Positions 10,713 to 22,161 are shown, numbered from the stretch's first letter. The stretch is DNA of 64,000 bases from Trichostrongylus colubriformis (GCA_963978905.1 OZ022256.1:2525501-2589500), one strand, 5' to 3'. Notes: generated from the letters alone by a model not told the origin. Translations and numbers: made by a program.

Positions 10713-11886
10713 AAATCAAATCCAACATTACTACATATTACCTTCACAAATATCTGCCTATATTTCACGAGCCTTATGTTTGCCATATGTAGACCAGCTA
10801 CATAGCCAAAATCTTGAAATTAGTTGTAAGTCAATAGTCTCGTGAAGTTAACCCACTCATGGGTGATCTGACCCAAATAAACATACCCGAATAAATCAGA
10901 CATTAGCCTCCTCACCTTCTAAAATTGACAGTGCAATGGTGTACGTGGGGGGAGTCACCTCTAAATGCCACACTTTCCCTTCCCCCACACTGTTAAGATT
11001 AAACCGCAGGAAAAGGATATTTTGAAAAATTCTCCGGAATTTCCAGGGAGTTTCCAGAAATATCCTGGGGTGGCGCTTGGAAAGGGAGCAGTTAGAGCTA
11101 TTTAACAGACCAGTTCAATTATTCAGCTCCAATGCAATTATAGACGATTGCTCAGGTGGTTTTGAGCTGCTAGCTCTTTTCAGGAATACCACATGGGCAC
11201 CAGTGCGAACGATGCGCAGCCGTGTGAACAAACAACACGATCGGTTGACCTTGAATATCTGTTTTGCTTTGAATTTCTTTACAAAACAATGTCTTGAGGA
11301 TTTTCTCTCACTTTTATTCTTTGACTGGTATTTTATTGGACGGAAGAAACTCCTACAAGAATAAAGCTATTGTTTGAAAACTCACAAGGTTTTTGTTTAC
11401 TTAAATTACTTATGTGTTGATTTAGGTTTTCCACCACTAAAAGTGGAATGGTGTTAACGCTGAATGCTCAAACAGGTAGATTGGAATAAAACTTAAAATA
11501 AATGATTTGAAAATACTTTATTGTCTTATTCTGTAGGATTCCCAACGTCATGTTTCTCTACCGTACAGACTAAATTTCACTCGTTTTCTATGAGATCACC
11601 GGAATATTTCAAATATTCTTACGGTATTTCATGGGTTACACTGCATTGGCACATATTGTAACCCACCAAACCATAACTCTTCGGTTTTGGCAGAATGGTT
11701 GCGTTCAAAACATCTGCGATGATTAGTGATGGGTCGACGCGGTGTGACGCTGTGCTTTCCCGCCACCACAGCAGAATCTGGGGTCGCACCGGGGGAACCT
11801 GACCCACTATATCAAGCGTCAACGCTGGTGACGCGCTTATACTCATTACGTGAGTTCGTCACATTAGCTCTCCTCACTCTTTCACG
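10713..11886. other. Upstream region of histone H1; no other gene seen
   Basis: The 60-base pyrimidine- and T-rich stretch immediately before 11887 contains possible trans-splice acceptors (for example CATTAG near 11860). No convincing TATA box was identified. Frames at 11077-11364 and 11619-11846 are open but show no family signature. Confidence 0.35.
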
Positions 11887-12702
11887 ATGTCTGCCCCTAT
11901 GCCTACTCCAACACCAGTTGCCGTTAAGGCTCCTGTCACAAAGACCAAGGTTCGCTACTCAAGCCATTTTGTTTTTTTTCCTGTTTATTTTTGTTTACTT
12001 TTTGAGTATTCACGGTTTTCTTAGGTCACCCAACCCAAAGGTGAGAAGAAACCCAAAGGCGAAAAGAAGCCCAAAGCTGCTTCATCACACCCCGTCTATT
12101 CTGCCATGATCAAGGCTGCAATCAAGGATCTGAAGGATCGCAAAGGCGCTTCAAAACAGGCTATTCTCAAGTTCATGAGCCAAAAATACAAACTCGGAGA
12201 TAACGAGAAGCAGGTTGGTCTTACACGGAATTTTTCGATTTGATCCACATTTACATAATTTTTTTTTCAGATTAATGCCCATCTCCGGATGGCCCTGAAA
12301 AGAGGCGTTTCCTCCGGCATGTTGACTCAAGCTTCGGGCACTGGTGCTGCTGGACGATTCCGTTTGGCCGAGAAAGCTGCTGCCCCTGCCTCCGCATCGA
12401 AGCCAAAGACTGCCAAGAAGCCCAAGGCCGCGGGAACACCCAAGAAGAAAGCTGCTGCCAAGCCAAAGAAGGCTGCTGGAGACAAACCTAAGAAGGTAAG
12501 TTGGCGTAGCACGATTCATTTCCAAACGAATATGTTAATTTAATTTCTAATTATTCAGGCCAAGGTAGCTAAAAAGCCAAAATCACCCAAGAAGACCAGT
12601 GCCGCCAAGCCTAAGAGCTCTAAATCACCAAAGAAGCCAGCTGCTAAAAAATCGACTAAGAAGCCATCAGCAAAGAAAACCGCAGCCTCTCCAAAGGCTT
12701 GA
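11887..12702 (+). CDS. Linker histone H1, four exons
   Basis: Exons are 11887-11949, 12025-12213, 12271-12495 and 12559-12702. All four introns' boundaries obey GT-AG, and the phases join cleanly to give 206 residues. The N-terminal tail (MSAPMPTPTP...) is short and Pro-rich. The winged-helix globular domain is at about residues 40-115, with HPVYSAMIKAAIKDLKDRKG, SKQAILKFMSQKYKLGDNEK and INAHLRMALKRGVSSGML. The Lys/Ala/Pro-rich tail carries repeated KKP and SPKK-type motifs that bind linker DNA. The protein closely follows nematode H1 proteins of the HIS-24 type. Introns plus AATAAA signals at 12825 and 12839 indicate a polyadenylated, replication-independent mRNA. Exon 3 and exon 4 encode most of the basic tail. 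This is the best-supported gene in the window. Confidence 0.95.
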
Positions 12703-12824
12703 ATTACCGTAGCCTAAACCATTGATCTCGTGTATATTTAATATGTACCCGTTGAATGTTTTTTATACTTTAATTACTCGCCTCGTTGCTTACGGTTGAA
12801 CCGCTTCAGTCCCAAGGACCTCCT

Positions 12825-12844
12825 AATAAATGATTCGCAATAAA
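12825..12844 (+). terminator. Polyadenylation signals of histone H1
   Basis: Two AATAAA hexamers at 12825-12830 and 12839-12844 lie about 120-140 bases after the H1 stop. There is no obvious histone stem-loop between the stop and these signals, so the transcript is probably polyadenylated. Confidence 0.7.
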
Positions 12845-12849
12845 AAAGT

Positions 12850-14695
12850 TTTGGTTCATAATTTTTGATGGGGTGTTGATAAAGTCAATACATCCTTGCT
12901 TCCGTGCTGGCCCGTTCCGGCTACAGCGTGGGCTCGCAATCGATAATCGATCGATACTGTAAGCGATCGTTTGGCGTGACAGTATGACGCAGAGAGATAT
13001 CACCTAAGGGCGTGTCACTGTCGCAACGCTCATCTATCAACCTGGACGAAGCGACGAGAACGCTTTGGGGTGAGGGGGGGGGGCAACATGTTGAGTAGTG
13101 GGTGGTAACGTGTCTGTACATGACTGGCTCGTCAGTAGAGCATCATAGATTTCAGATGTATTATTTATGATCCTGTGAGATTAATTTACTGGTTAATATT
13201 CATGTAATCATGGACCAGAAATGTCCCCCGTTACAACTACAGAGCCGTAAAATTCAACAATTATGCAATTAAACAATGACAATGAGCTCCGTTTTTGTTC
13301 AGTTTCTCACACTCTTCATCGCTTGCTTTTTTAGTAGTGAATTAGTAAGCTTTCACAATGACTGCTTTTCGAACCCAACACCACCCAGTACTCTCATCTC
13401 TCAAAAGTGTTTGCTAACGCGAGAGAATAATACACCTGTCATTCGGCGTCATCGCGATCCTAAAAGAGCGCGAACGCGTAGCGCGTTTGAATAGTGGACG
13501 CGGCGTGGGTTCACTTCCTGGCACGTGAGACGACTAAACCAGGTCTCTATGTGGATCAGCTCCTTATGAGGAATACTTGAGCAGAAAGCAGAGCAATAAA
13601 ACAAGAAAGCAAAAGAAGAAAAGAGTTATAGAAATGTAAATGTTATAAATTATATGTGGTTAGTTTCGCCTCTATTCTCAACTTTCACCAGCAATGCAAG
13701 ATTCTATTCAGTTCATCAATGAATCTACGTCCATGTAATAGACTTCTGACCCCTATCAACGGTAAGGTAGCGCTGGTCAAATTGGTGGAATATTTTTCAA
13801 TTACTAAATAATACCTATATTTTGACTCGTCACTAAGAATTAAAGGTTCACCTCACTAGGGATCCCTTTTATATGATGAACAGGGAGGATCGTACCGCAA
13901 CGCAGCTCCCCTGCTACACCGAACCACCAAAAAAAAAGTGAATTTTTGCTTAACGATAAACCTGGAAAGAGAGGAGGGCCGCCGCATGGGCTGCAATGTT
14001 CGAGGGGATGCAACTGTAATTTTTTTATTTTAAATTTTTATTTGTACTTTATCTCTATTCCAATTTCAATTTTTTGATTCAAACTTAATTTTTTTAAATT
14101 GACGATATATTTTCGTTGTTTTGTCTGAAGTAACTGGAAGAAGTGTAAGGTGGGTGTGTTATGGCTGTCCAAGAGGCTGTTATGACTGTCCAAGAGGCTG
14201 GAACTTCAATCAGTGGCGGCTACCAATTTATGAAATTCCAATTTGCGTAAAATGCTTCTGCGTGGCTTATATATATCAATAAAAAGTTGAAGAAGGAGTG
14301 TAGACTGGGTTTTCGCATTACAGGAACGGTCTTCTCACCTCGGAGCTCCTTCCTACCTAGGCTTATGCAAAAACCTTAATTGAATTCCCGCTTCATAACA
14401 AAAAATTCCAGATTTGTGGCGTGGACTGAAATAGTTGCTAGCAATAGGTTTACAAGTGAACGACATCCGGTCACGTACTGACATGTTAGACATGTAAAGC
14501 CATGTTATCACTTTAGCTGAACAAGGTGTCCCCTCATCGTTAATATAGCACCGTAGAAGCCGTGTTATCTCTTACCATACCATATCTCTTACCATACTTT
14601 TAATTTGTCATGTTCTGTATTCTTATAGATTTTTGAACTACTCTTGTGCACACCACTTTGTGTATAAAATAAACAAATAAATAAATAGCACCATC
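12850..14695. other. Non-coding stretch; one poly-G repeat piece
   Basis: A piece of the poly-G MITE family lies at about 13068-13130 (G run, then CAACATGTTGAG and GTACATGACTGG). A frame at 13276-13344 begins with a hydrophobic stretch (VFVQFLTLFIACFF) and ends at a possible GTAAGC donor, but no upstream acceptor supports it as a first exon. AT-rich tracts occupy about 14010-14100. Confidence 0.35.
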
Positions 14696-14977
14696 TTAAT
14701 TTCCACGTGACTGAATGGTGACGGGATTTTGTGATAAATCCTTTACCCAAACGAAATCAGACACCATGTGGTTGGTTTCCCGCGCGTGTAGTTTCCCGTA
14801 ATGAATAGATGGGAGTGGGCCACCCGCTGTCTTGAGTGTGGCGTAATCGTTACGCCATTTGGCGAACTGCATACACAAGCCGACTGTTGGGTCACCTGTT
14901 AGGTCATCGACGTTAACGCACCGCTGTGAGAGACATTTCGCCCGCCATTGACGTAATTTTGCCATTGGGAAGCCCAA
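14696..14977 (-). CDS. Hypothetical 93-codon ORF
   Basis: An uninterrupted frame whose amino-acid mix looks like protein (MGFPMAKLRQWRAKC..., with five Cys or Trp residues in ordered positions). No signal peptide, membrane segment or family motif was recognised. It has no visible splice sites and is more GC-rich than its surroundings. It could be a relic of a mobile element, a transferred fragment or an exon of an unseen gene. Function unknown. Confidence 0.3.
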   Translation of the reverse strand: MGFPMAKLRQWRAKCLSQRCVNVDDLTGDPTVGLCMQFAKWRNDYATLKTAGGPLPSIHYGKLHARETNHMVSDFVWVKDLSQNPVTIQSRGN

Positions 14978-15617
14978 CGGGAAGATCTACTCAGGAGCTG
15001 TTACCCCGAAGTAAAGTGACCATCAGATGATGAGTCGAATTATCATATCCCCGTACATATGATTGCCAAAGAGGATTTGGAGTGGGTACTGATCATTTAC
15101 AACGCCACAAACGAAGGGATCAATGGAATAAAGCCAAAAAAGTGGAGTGACGGCACGCGGAAATGATTGGTCTGAGACGTGAAATGTCTAAGCTTGGGTG
15201 GAGGAGGGGTTCCGAGGCATTTATTTATTTAATTATTTATTCATTGCTGGTCAACCACAAGAAAAAACATAGACGGCAGTACTGTCGATTGACATGTTTT
15301 GGAATCAATTTTAGTACATTAAATCGATAAAAAGCAATGCGCAATGCATTTCACTGCTATCCAGCGTCGTGGATACAACTGAGACCGTGTCAGACTCAGG
15401 TCTCTGCCGAAGAATCCTCGATGCAGGGTCGTATTAGGTTCGCTGAGGCTCGTATAGAGACTCTCTTTAGGAGTGGGGTTCGTATTTTCCAAAAATTTTC
15501 CCCGGTGTCACTCTTCACTCTGAGTCGAACGAACATCTTCGGTACTAGGGGCAGCGCTATCTTGCCCATTTCGAGCTAGCCGAATAAATGGGTTACCAAT
15601 TAATACATATCACATTT

Positions 15618-15687
15618 ATGCTCACAACAAGTACAGTTATGTCGATCAAACTAAGGTATGGTGCTGGACTACTGGCACGCACCGCAG
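15618..15687 (+). CDS. Possible first exon, unidentified gene
   Basis: A frame starting MLTTSTVMSIKLRYGAGLL and ending at CGCACCGCAG|GTAAGT, a perfect donor. The N-terminus is basic and hydrophobic, like an organelle-targeting or signal sequence. There is no clear upstream AG acceptor and no downstream exon was identified, so this is weak. A second GTAAGT after ATCAAACTAAG occurs at 15804. Confidence 0.22.
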
Positions 15688-16190
15688 GTAAGTCGCGAAA
15701 TGTCTTTCTTTCAGACATACATGCATCCAACCGAGGTTATCGCCCTGAAAACAGATTTGCATTTAATTAGACGAAGTAGGAGGGGCAAATCGCATCAAAC
15801 TAAGGTAAGTGTGAAGCATTCAAAGCTATCTTAAGGTCGTATTATGCATTCGATGCAGAATTGTTGTAGAATGTGAAGGGGTACCTAGCCTCTACAGCGA
15901 CGAGCATACGGTAAAAATTAAATTTTTCAAATAGTGTTCAAAGGTTGGTATGTTAGAAAATAATTTAGTGGGTCGTTCGTCTCTACTTATAACTCAACCC
16001 CCGAGTCTCATCGGTGAGTTGAAGTGATGGAAAACAAAGGAAAAGTAAAGAAATAAAAATTATTAACAAGGAGATCGTGAAAAATTTTTTGGGAGAAGAA
16101 GCAAAGAAGTAGTTCAACCCTCGTTTCGCACGTGCCCTAAAACCGACCATTCAGGGTCGACAAATTTATTTAAGTAGTTCAGGCGCTATA

Positions 16191-16372
16191 TCTAGGGGGG
16201 GGGGGGATGGGAACAGCTGTAACATTGACAGGTCTTTACATGGCTGAGTATTGATTTGCGAAGACTCTGACGACATTCCATGAGAATGGAGCGTTATAAG
16301 GTGTAATGTGTCAGTTTTTAACACGTTGGTTATGTAAAGACATGTTGTCCTTCCCCCCCCCCCCCCAACCCC
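16191..16372. repeat. MITE with poly-G / poly-C ends
   Basis: Starts with a run of 13 G and ends with a run of C. Inner flanks are inverted: GGTCTTTACATGG on the left and ATGTAAAGACATG on the right. Similar structures occur at 27345-27508, 42134-42420, 44978-45124, 52648-52832 and 63440-63626. It is non-coding. Confidence 0.65.
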
Positions 16373-17366
16373 CATAAGAACATCGCGCCTAAATTCAGTT
16401 CAATTTCGATACAAACTCACAGTGCCGAACCATCCTTTGTATAGATCCAATTCTGCTTTGCATTACACTTCAACAGTGCAGTGACCGTTTTTGCTTCGTA
16501 ACCTCCACCAAACTTTCTATTGAACTGGAACAGATACAGTAGTTCTCAAGAAATCAATAAATCGATTTCCGCACCTCCATGGATGCCTTTGTGGCGCTAG
16601 CAGGTGCGGTACAGATCACATGCATTCGTCTACAGCCTGCTGCTGTATTTGTCAACATTCTGAAAAACGAGTTTTCAGTAATGTGCGGAGAAAATCTATA
16701 GTTTTTTTTTGTATTTTTTAGTAGAATATATGACGATATAGGCTCAAAACTGCCAGCCCTTGCGACTATGTACGTCGTGGACGTGGTGATCAGGCTCGAG
16801 ACATCCCTCCAAATGCTTCTCTGTTGAGACCCTGCTATGGAACCCATGACAACACCTAGCTCGGAAATATGGAGGGCTTGTTAATTAATGGTGTACTTTA
16901 TTATAGATTCAATTTTTAAAAGTTTTCCATCAATTTTGCTTGCTCACTTGAGAGTTGGCTTGACGGTACCAGCTCCACTGGCTGGTATCAGCGTCACCTT
17001 GGCTGGCATACATTTTCCACACGCAGCTGGAAGTGTTTGTTCATGAGTACAGTGACAAATAAATTCATGTCGAAAAAGGCGACCATTCAGCGCGCGATCG
17101 CGACGCGGCAGACATGACTCATATAACGATGCATTATCACACTAAACGCTGCACTAACAGCATCAGATGACATTCCTCCAGCACTGGATACGGCTTTTAA
17201 CTTTCTTGAAAAATATGAAAATTTGAATCTATACAGAATAAATGAAAAATGCAAAACTTCTCGATACTTCCTGGATCTTTGGGAATTCGTGTATCAGAGC
17301 CATTCAACATATAGAGACCCGATGCATGAAGTGCAAATCAAAAAGTTTCATGTATTTTTAGCTATG
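16373..17366. other. Non-coding stretch
   Basis: No gene is supportable. The minus-strand frame at 16554-16847 shows no recognisable motif. The segment ends at the 3' side of the small secreted-protein gene. Confidence 0.35.
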
Positions 17367-18064
17367 CTACATTGACTGGCGTTTCGCGTTGCAATAGGCT
17401 TTCACAAACATGTACGCTGCTAAATGGGGTCTAGCCACGTCTCCTGGAGAGTGACCACGCTTCCTGTAGGCGATGCTTTCGATGTCAGTTTGTAGCGGAT
17501 AAGTGTAAGACTCACGCACTGGCTTCGTTGTGGTTACAGGCTTCTTGGTTGTGGTTGCAGGCTGAAATAAACGATAATAACTGATAACATTAACGATAAA
17601 TGGAAATTGAGTAAATGTAGTGAAATTTCGAAAAAATCTGAAAAATCATTCAGTTCAATGGACTCTGGGAAGCAGCAAAACACAATAGACGAAAACAAAA
17701 TGAAAAAGTACTAGAAAATAATATAAACACTGCCACAACATATTATTAATAGGACGGAGCTGGGGTAACTGCAACTGGCGTTACTACTGCATGGTCCAAA
17801 GTTCGAGTCCTGGGCCACTTCAGACTCAGACCATTCCAGCTCTTTTGGTGTCAACCTTCGGGCAGATATGTGGAACATTCCAAAAAAGGGCCGTTCATTG
17901 TGGAGAGTGCCTTTTTGCAAGAAATCGTCATTTATATTAATTATTATTTGTTTTTTCAAATCCTTTTAGCTGTGATTCGAGGCATTTTTGAGGAATTTTT
18001 TCCTTACCAAAACAGTGCCAGCGACCAGGAATAGTAGTGCCAATTGTAGCCGACGATTTTCCAT
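17367..18064 (-). CDS. Small secreted protein, two exons, 83 residues
   Basis: Exon 1 (18064-18008) encodes the signal peptide MENRRLQLALLFLVAGTVL and ends at a GTAAGG donor in phase 0. Exon 2 (17561-17367) follows a TTATTTCAG acceptor in phase 0 and runs to TAG. The mature part begins with a Thr/Lys/Pro linker (PATTTKKPVTTTKPV). It continues with a compact domain containing YPLQTDIESIAYRKRG, HLAAYMFVKAY and a single Cys. TATTCAG about 20 bases before the ATG fits a spliced-leader acceptor. The intron is 446 bp. The product is predicted to be secreted, with an O-glycosylated linker as an inference. I do not recognise the C-terminal domain. A third exon inside the intron is possible: the bases around 17765-17800 read TPVAVTPAPS in one frame. 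Confidence 0.6.
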
Positions 18065-18835
18065 TATGAAACAAGCGGACTGCCTGAATAGGGTGTTCAA
18101 CTCGCTTTTTATGAACAGATTATGTTGTGCAATAGTGATTAGCATAGTCTTTGGCCAGTGGTTCTCTTGGGGCCGATTTACCGTTCGGCGGAATTAACCG
18201 GACCAGTAGTCGCTATTGAACCCGGCAGGGCAAAAGTCATTTGGAAAAAACTGTTCATTGAAAGCATAGTAGCTCTTCACGAAAGAGGGAAGGAAAGGAA
18301 TCGCCTACAGAAATTTCAACATCTCACGACCCTAACGCCTTTTTAAACCTTTCTGCTACAGCACATGAATAAAAACTCGAGGAGAATCGTGAAATCCGCT
18401 TTGTTCCAAAGTAGGAACTGAAAAAAACTGGAAGAAGAGCAGCTCGTTTCAATTCCCGCCGAGCAACATATGAGCAGCAGTCGGCGGGCATAAAGCAGTT
18501 CAGATTTTCGCGCCCAATGTAGAATTGCATCTCATACTGCTTCTCCGACCAGTGACCACCGCCTCTTTGCTCCTAGAGCCTTCGTGGCCCCACCTTTCCG
18601 GACCCTCCAGCCCATCGGGCGTGTCACTTCGACGAGCTTTATTCAATCGGATTCCTATTTTTTTGGCATGAGACTTTATATGTGGCCCGTATTACGCAAA
18701 AATAACATAGATAATTATATGGGCAGGAGAAAAAAATTATAAATCTCCGTGCAGCGTTCGTTCGAGGGCACTGTGATTGGTAAGGAGAAGGTGAGGATAG
18801 AGAATACGTGTTCTCTGATGCGAACCTTTTACTTC

Positions 18836-19605
18836 AAAGAAGATGGTGTGTGGCAATTCGCACTTAAAAGACCGGCCTGGGGTCTTATCACGATCCCACA
18901 GCACTGCGACTCGTGTTGCGGATCATCCGCTGGGGATTTGCCGACGAGGGGGGGGGACAACGTTTGCGGCCGGCTGATTTAGGAAATCATGCACGGGAAA
19001 AAGGAGTTTTTCAGTTCCCAGTAAAATAAGTTGTATTTGCTTAGTGAGGGCCGCATGCAAGGATTCACGCGAAAAAGTAAAGATGCGGCCGGGATATAGC
19101 TCTTCAAAGTGGCGGCAAAGGAGGCAGTGCCTGCGAGTAAGTGCCCACCTCGTCGTCCGCCGTGGTCGGAGACGCATACTAGACACTGAGAAGAAAAACT
19201 AGGTAAACAGCCCTCCCACCGTCCGTCTCCAACCGCGGCAGACAACGGGGCAGGCCGCCCCCTCCCTTCCCTCCCCTCCGGCCGCCACTTTGAGTAGTTG
19301 TACCTTAGCCACAGTCTCACTTTTCCACGTGGAAGTTCACATGCGATCCTTGTCAAGCAAATACAATATAAGTACGAATAACAGAGAAACTTATTTTTCC
19401 GTGCACGATTCCTTTGAACTCTCGCCCGTCTGCAATCTCTCCCATCCGTTAGTGACGCATAGGGAGGCGAAAGAGGAGGGGGCTTTTATTTCTCGGTTTT
19501 TCGCCCTTTTATTCTTCCTCTATTGTTACACTGCTGAGCACCGCTACTTTCATATTCTACAATCTGCCAAATTATACCATGCGGTGTCCTTTGGGGTGAA
19601 AGGGT
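18836..19605 (+). repeat. Dispersed repeat split by a palindromic element
   Basis: The outer parts (18836-18978 and 19419-19605) together match the uninterrupted copies at 26140-26490 and, on the other strand, 29745-30140. Shared motifs include GATCCCACAGCACTGCGACT-like and GCCGACTGATTTA on the left. On the right they include TAGTGACGCATAGGGAGGCG and TTTCTCGGTTTTTCGC. The middle is a separate 440-bp element, so this is a nested insertion. Confidence 0.7.
18979..19418. repeat. 430-bp palindromic element, copy 1
   Basis: The ends are inverted copies: ATGCACGGGAAAAAGGAG on the left and TTTTTCCGTGCACGATTCC on the right. The inverted match continues through TTGTATTTGC / GCAAATACAA and GAAAAAGT / ACTTTTTC. 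It runs on to a GC-rich centre with GTCGTCCGCCGTGGTCGGAG and its approximate complement. Other copies are 42470-43057, 52079-52500 and 57295-57722, with fragments at 53348-53460 and 56195-56315. It has long inverted repeats of about 190 bp and no coding capacity. Confidence 0.8.
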
Positions 19606-19654
19606 AAGGTAGACAACTAGAGCTGAAGAGTTTGACTTTTACGACTTTACTCAC

Positions 19655-19915
19655 CATCTAGAATAAATGATAAACTTTCGTGACATTGGTCAATCCATTT
19701 TTGGGATGCGCCACGCATCCCAGTTCCATTGAGAATCGCGCCAAGTGACTGCGATTCTGCTTATACAGTGACTTACGGGGGCCATTCACCCACCTAAGGG
19801 ATGGAAGACTTTGCTGGTCTGGGTGGGCATCGGTGCTGGATTTGATCCTTGTACCATGAAATTGAAATTGCGCGCTACCTGCCACTCCACCACCTCCTGC
19901 CACCATGTCAGATAA
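19655..19915 (-). repeat. SINE-2 copy
   Basis: On the minus strand it carries the B-box-like AAGGATCAAATCCAGC, the CCCACCCAGACCAGC block and the conserved 3' part with GATGCGTGGCGCATCCC. Matches 49800-50060 and 59115-59385. Confidence 0.7.
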
Positions 19916-20904
19916 CATTCAAAAATATTTATCTGCCTCGGAAAGCTGCATGATTTATTATTTCATATAATGGACTGGCGTCGATTTTCTAGCTGGGGAG
20001 GTGCTTCTTGCCGCCGAAAAATTCCGAACCTTCAAGAAAGTGGAGCTCACTTGGAATAAATCTATCTATCGAATCTCGCCCATAACCTCTTCTAAATACT
20101 CCGCTATTCGGTTTTCCGAAACGTTCGTTGCCTATTTGACAGATTCAAATTTTCCGTGACTTCGATGATTTCTATACTGCCTTTGATTTTGAAACCGACA
20201 TTTTCGGAGTCTACCATCCGACGAAGTGATCGTTGTTTTCGTCCAACGTTTTTTTTTTTTTGACTTTTGGTTTCATAAAGCTTAGCGAGAATTGCGGTGC
20301 GCATCAATTCTACTAAGCTGCGAACGGTGATTCCGATGCAGTCGGATCATTAGCCACCGAGGAACATGTTCGAATGGGCACTTTTGATTTTCGAACTGTA
20401 CAAGGAGAACCGTCCTGATGAGGCAGAACAGCTACGTGCAAATCAAAGATACCAGGAGAAGAAAACCTTTGTTTTACGATATGGGATTACGGTGGCTTGC
20501 AGTTGCCGCAATGCATACACGGCACCTTGTCAAGACGTCAAAAGTGATTTAATTCGGTTTTAGTTGTAATCTCACTCATTTCATACGCTTCCGCTTATTC
20601 CTCATTTGCTTGTTTTACTTGTTTGTTGCTGTGTGTTATTTCAATTATCTCACATCATCACCAATGAATGAAATACACTCTATGAAACAACAAATGACAT
20701 CTCTACAGCGAACAACCCGGAAAGACAGTGTGTGCAGTTCGAAGTGATGCGAATGTGATGCGAATACACACACAGCGTCGCGCTTTTGAATCCGGGTTTT
20801 TCCATCAACTGTCGCTTCTAACCTCGAATGCTTATTATAAAGTGATCATTTCTTTGCATCTTCCTTTCTTCGGACCCTTTCCGGTTCCTTTAGCAGGCAA
20901 CATA
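19916..20904. other. Non-coding or unresolved stretch
   Basis: Two short frames, 20104-20307 on the minus strand and 20366-20563 on the plus strand, have protein-like composition (for example ELYKENRPDEAEQLRANQ). They have no family signature, start evidence or splice partners. Everything else is unassigned. Confidence 0.3.
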
Positions 20905-22159
20905 TTAGGTTCTCCCTAAAGTCTTGTAGGATTTTTCCAAAAAAATCAATTACTCTTGTTTACATCGAGGCAGGTCTAGGCGGTTCAGGAATACGGTAGA
21001 ATGTTCTCCAAGTTTTCTAGTAAAATTAATATTGACCTATCAGATTTCGCGGAGAGAGCTACAGTGCCCGTAGTCGATACCCACCCAACACGCGGTGTCA
21101 TCTACTATGAGTGGTCTTGGGGCAGCAAAGCTACGGAAGCTTGCGACTCCATCAACGCTGCATTGGGCAAGGGATGTGTGAGCTACGAGACCGTGCGCCG
21201 CTGGTTCATCAGCTTTAGCAAGGGCGAGATTGACAAGGAAGGCAAGCCACGCACGGGACGCCCACATGCATTCGACGACGAGACGCTGCTCTCCGCCGTT
21301 CGCGCCGATCCTGAAACCACCATGCGCGAGCTGCAGAAGAGGAATGGGCAAGCACCCATAACCGTAAATCGTCGCCTCCACGAGTCCGGTTATCGGAAGA
21401 AGCTGTCGCGATGGACCTCATGCCCTGACGGATGCTCACGAAAGTGCCCGTGTGAGCATCTGTCAATCGCTCCTGCTCCGCCCGCATCGCAACGACTTTC
21501 TCGTCTATCTGGCTACGAGCGACGAAAGGTGGGACATGTACGATACCAACGCACCCCGCGCCTTTTGGCTGCTACGTGACGCCGAGCCGCCAACGCAGCC
21601 CATGTCCGACCCCCATCCAATGAAGATTCTACTCTGCTGCTTCTGGACGCGGAAGGAATGCTTTTCCAGGAAGCGCTGGCACGAAGCGAGACAGTACCCG
21701 CTTCCATATACACCCACCAGCTCCAGCAGTTCGCCGTCGCTATTCGAAAAAAGCGCCAGAAAAGGTCCGCGGTAACCCTCGATCATGACGACGCCCGCTC
21801 CCATTTCGCGAAAGGTGTCCAGGCCAAGCTACTGGAGCTCGGCTGGGATGTGCTGCCCCACCCGCCATACTCTCCAGACTTTGCCCCTTCTGACTATCAC
21901 CTTACCCATCCTCTTGAATCCTTCCTGGCCAAGAGAAATTTCATTGATTATGAATTGCTTGCAAAGGAGATCGCTGACTTCTTCGACTCTCAGAACCCAG
22001 AGTTCTGGGAGGAGAAAATCAACGATCTACCTATGAGATGGTAGAATGTTGTCGATAACAATGGTGAATACGCTGTTACCTGATTGTTGTTTCTTAGAAG
22101 AAAAAAATAATAAAAAGTGATGATCGAAAAAATCCTACAAGACTTTTGGGACAACCTAA
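20905..22159 (+). mobile_element. Near-full-length mariner transposon, 1255 bp
   Basis: TA at 20903-20904 and 22160-22161 flank terminal inverted repeats. The left end is TTAGGTTCTCCCTAAAGTCT and the right end, read on the other strand, is TTAGGTTGTCCCAAAAGTCT. The shared run CTTGTAGGATTTTT follows. Length and ends are as in autonomous mariner elements, and hookworms are known to carry such elements. The inner transposase gene is broken by frameshifts, so this copy is probably not autonomous. Confidence 0.92.
21001..22044 (+). pseudogene. Mariner transposase, frame-broken
   Basis: The frame opens at 21001 with a helix-turn-helix DNA-binding half that includes GKGCVSYETVRRWFISFSKG and GRPHAFDDE. 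It shifts frame near 21400-21450, continues with DERWDMYDTNAPRAFWL, and shifts again near 21660-21700. The final part contains the catalytic-domain signatures LDHDDARSHF and HPPYSPDFAPSDYHL, then a stop at 22044. The second and third aspartates keep the D34D spacing that defines mariner. A full enzyme would be about 345 residues. The two breaks, plus AT-rich flanks with a polyadenylation-like AATAAA near 22107, show a recently decayed copy or sequence indels. Confidence 0.88.
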
Positions 22160-22161
22160 TA

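Noticed and set aside
13276..13344. Signal-peptide-like first exon (MTMSSVFVQFLTLF)
   Set aside because: Hydrophobic stretch and a possible GTAAGC donor exist, but there is no acceptor near the ATG and no following exon.
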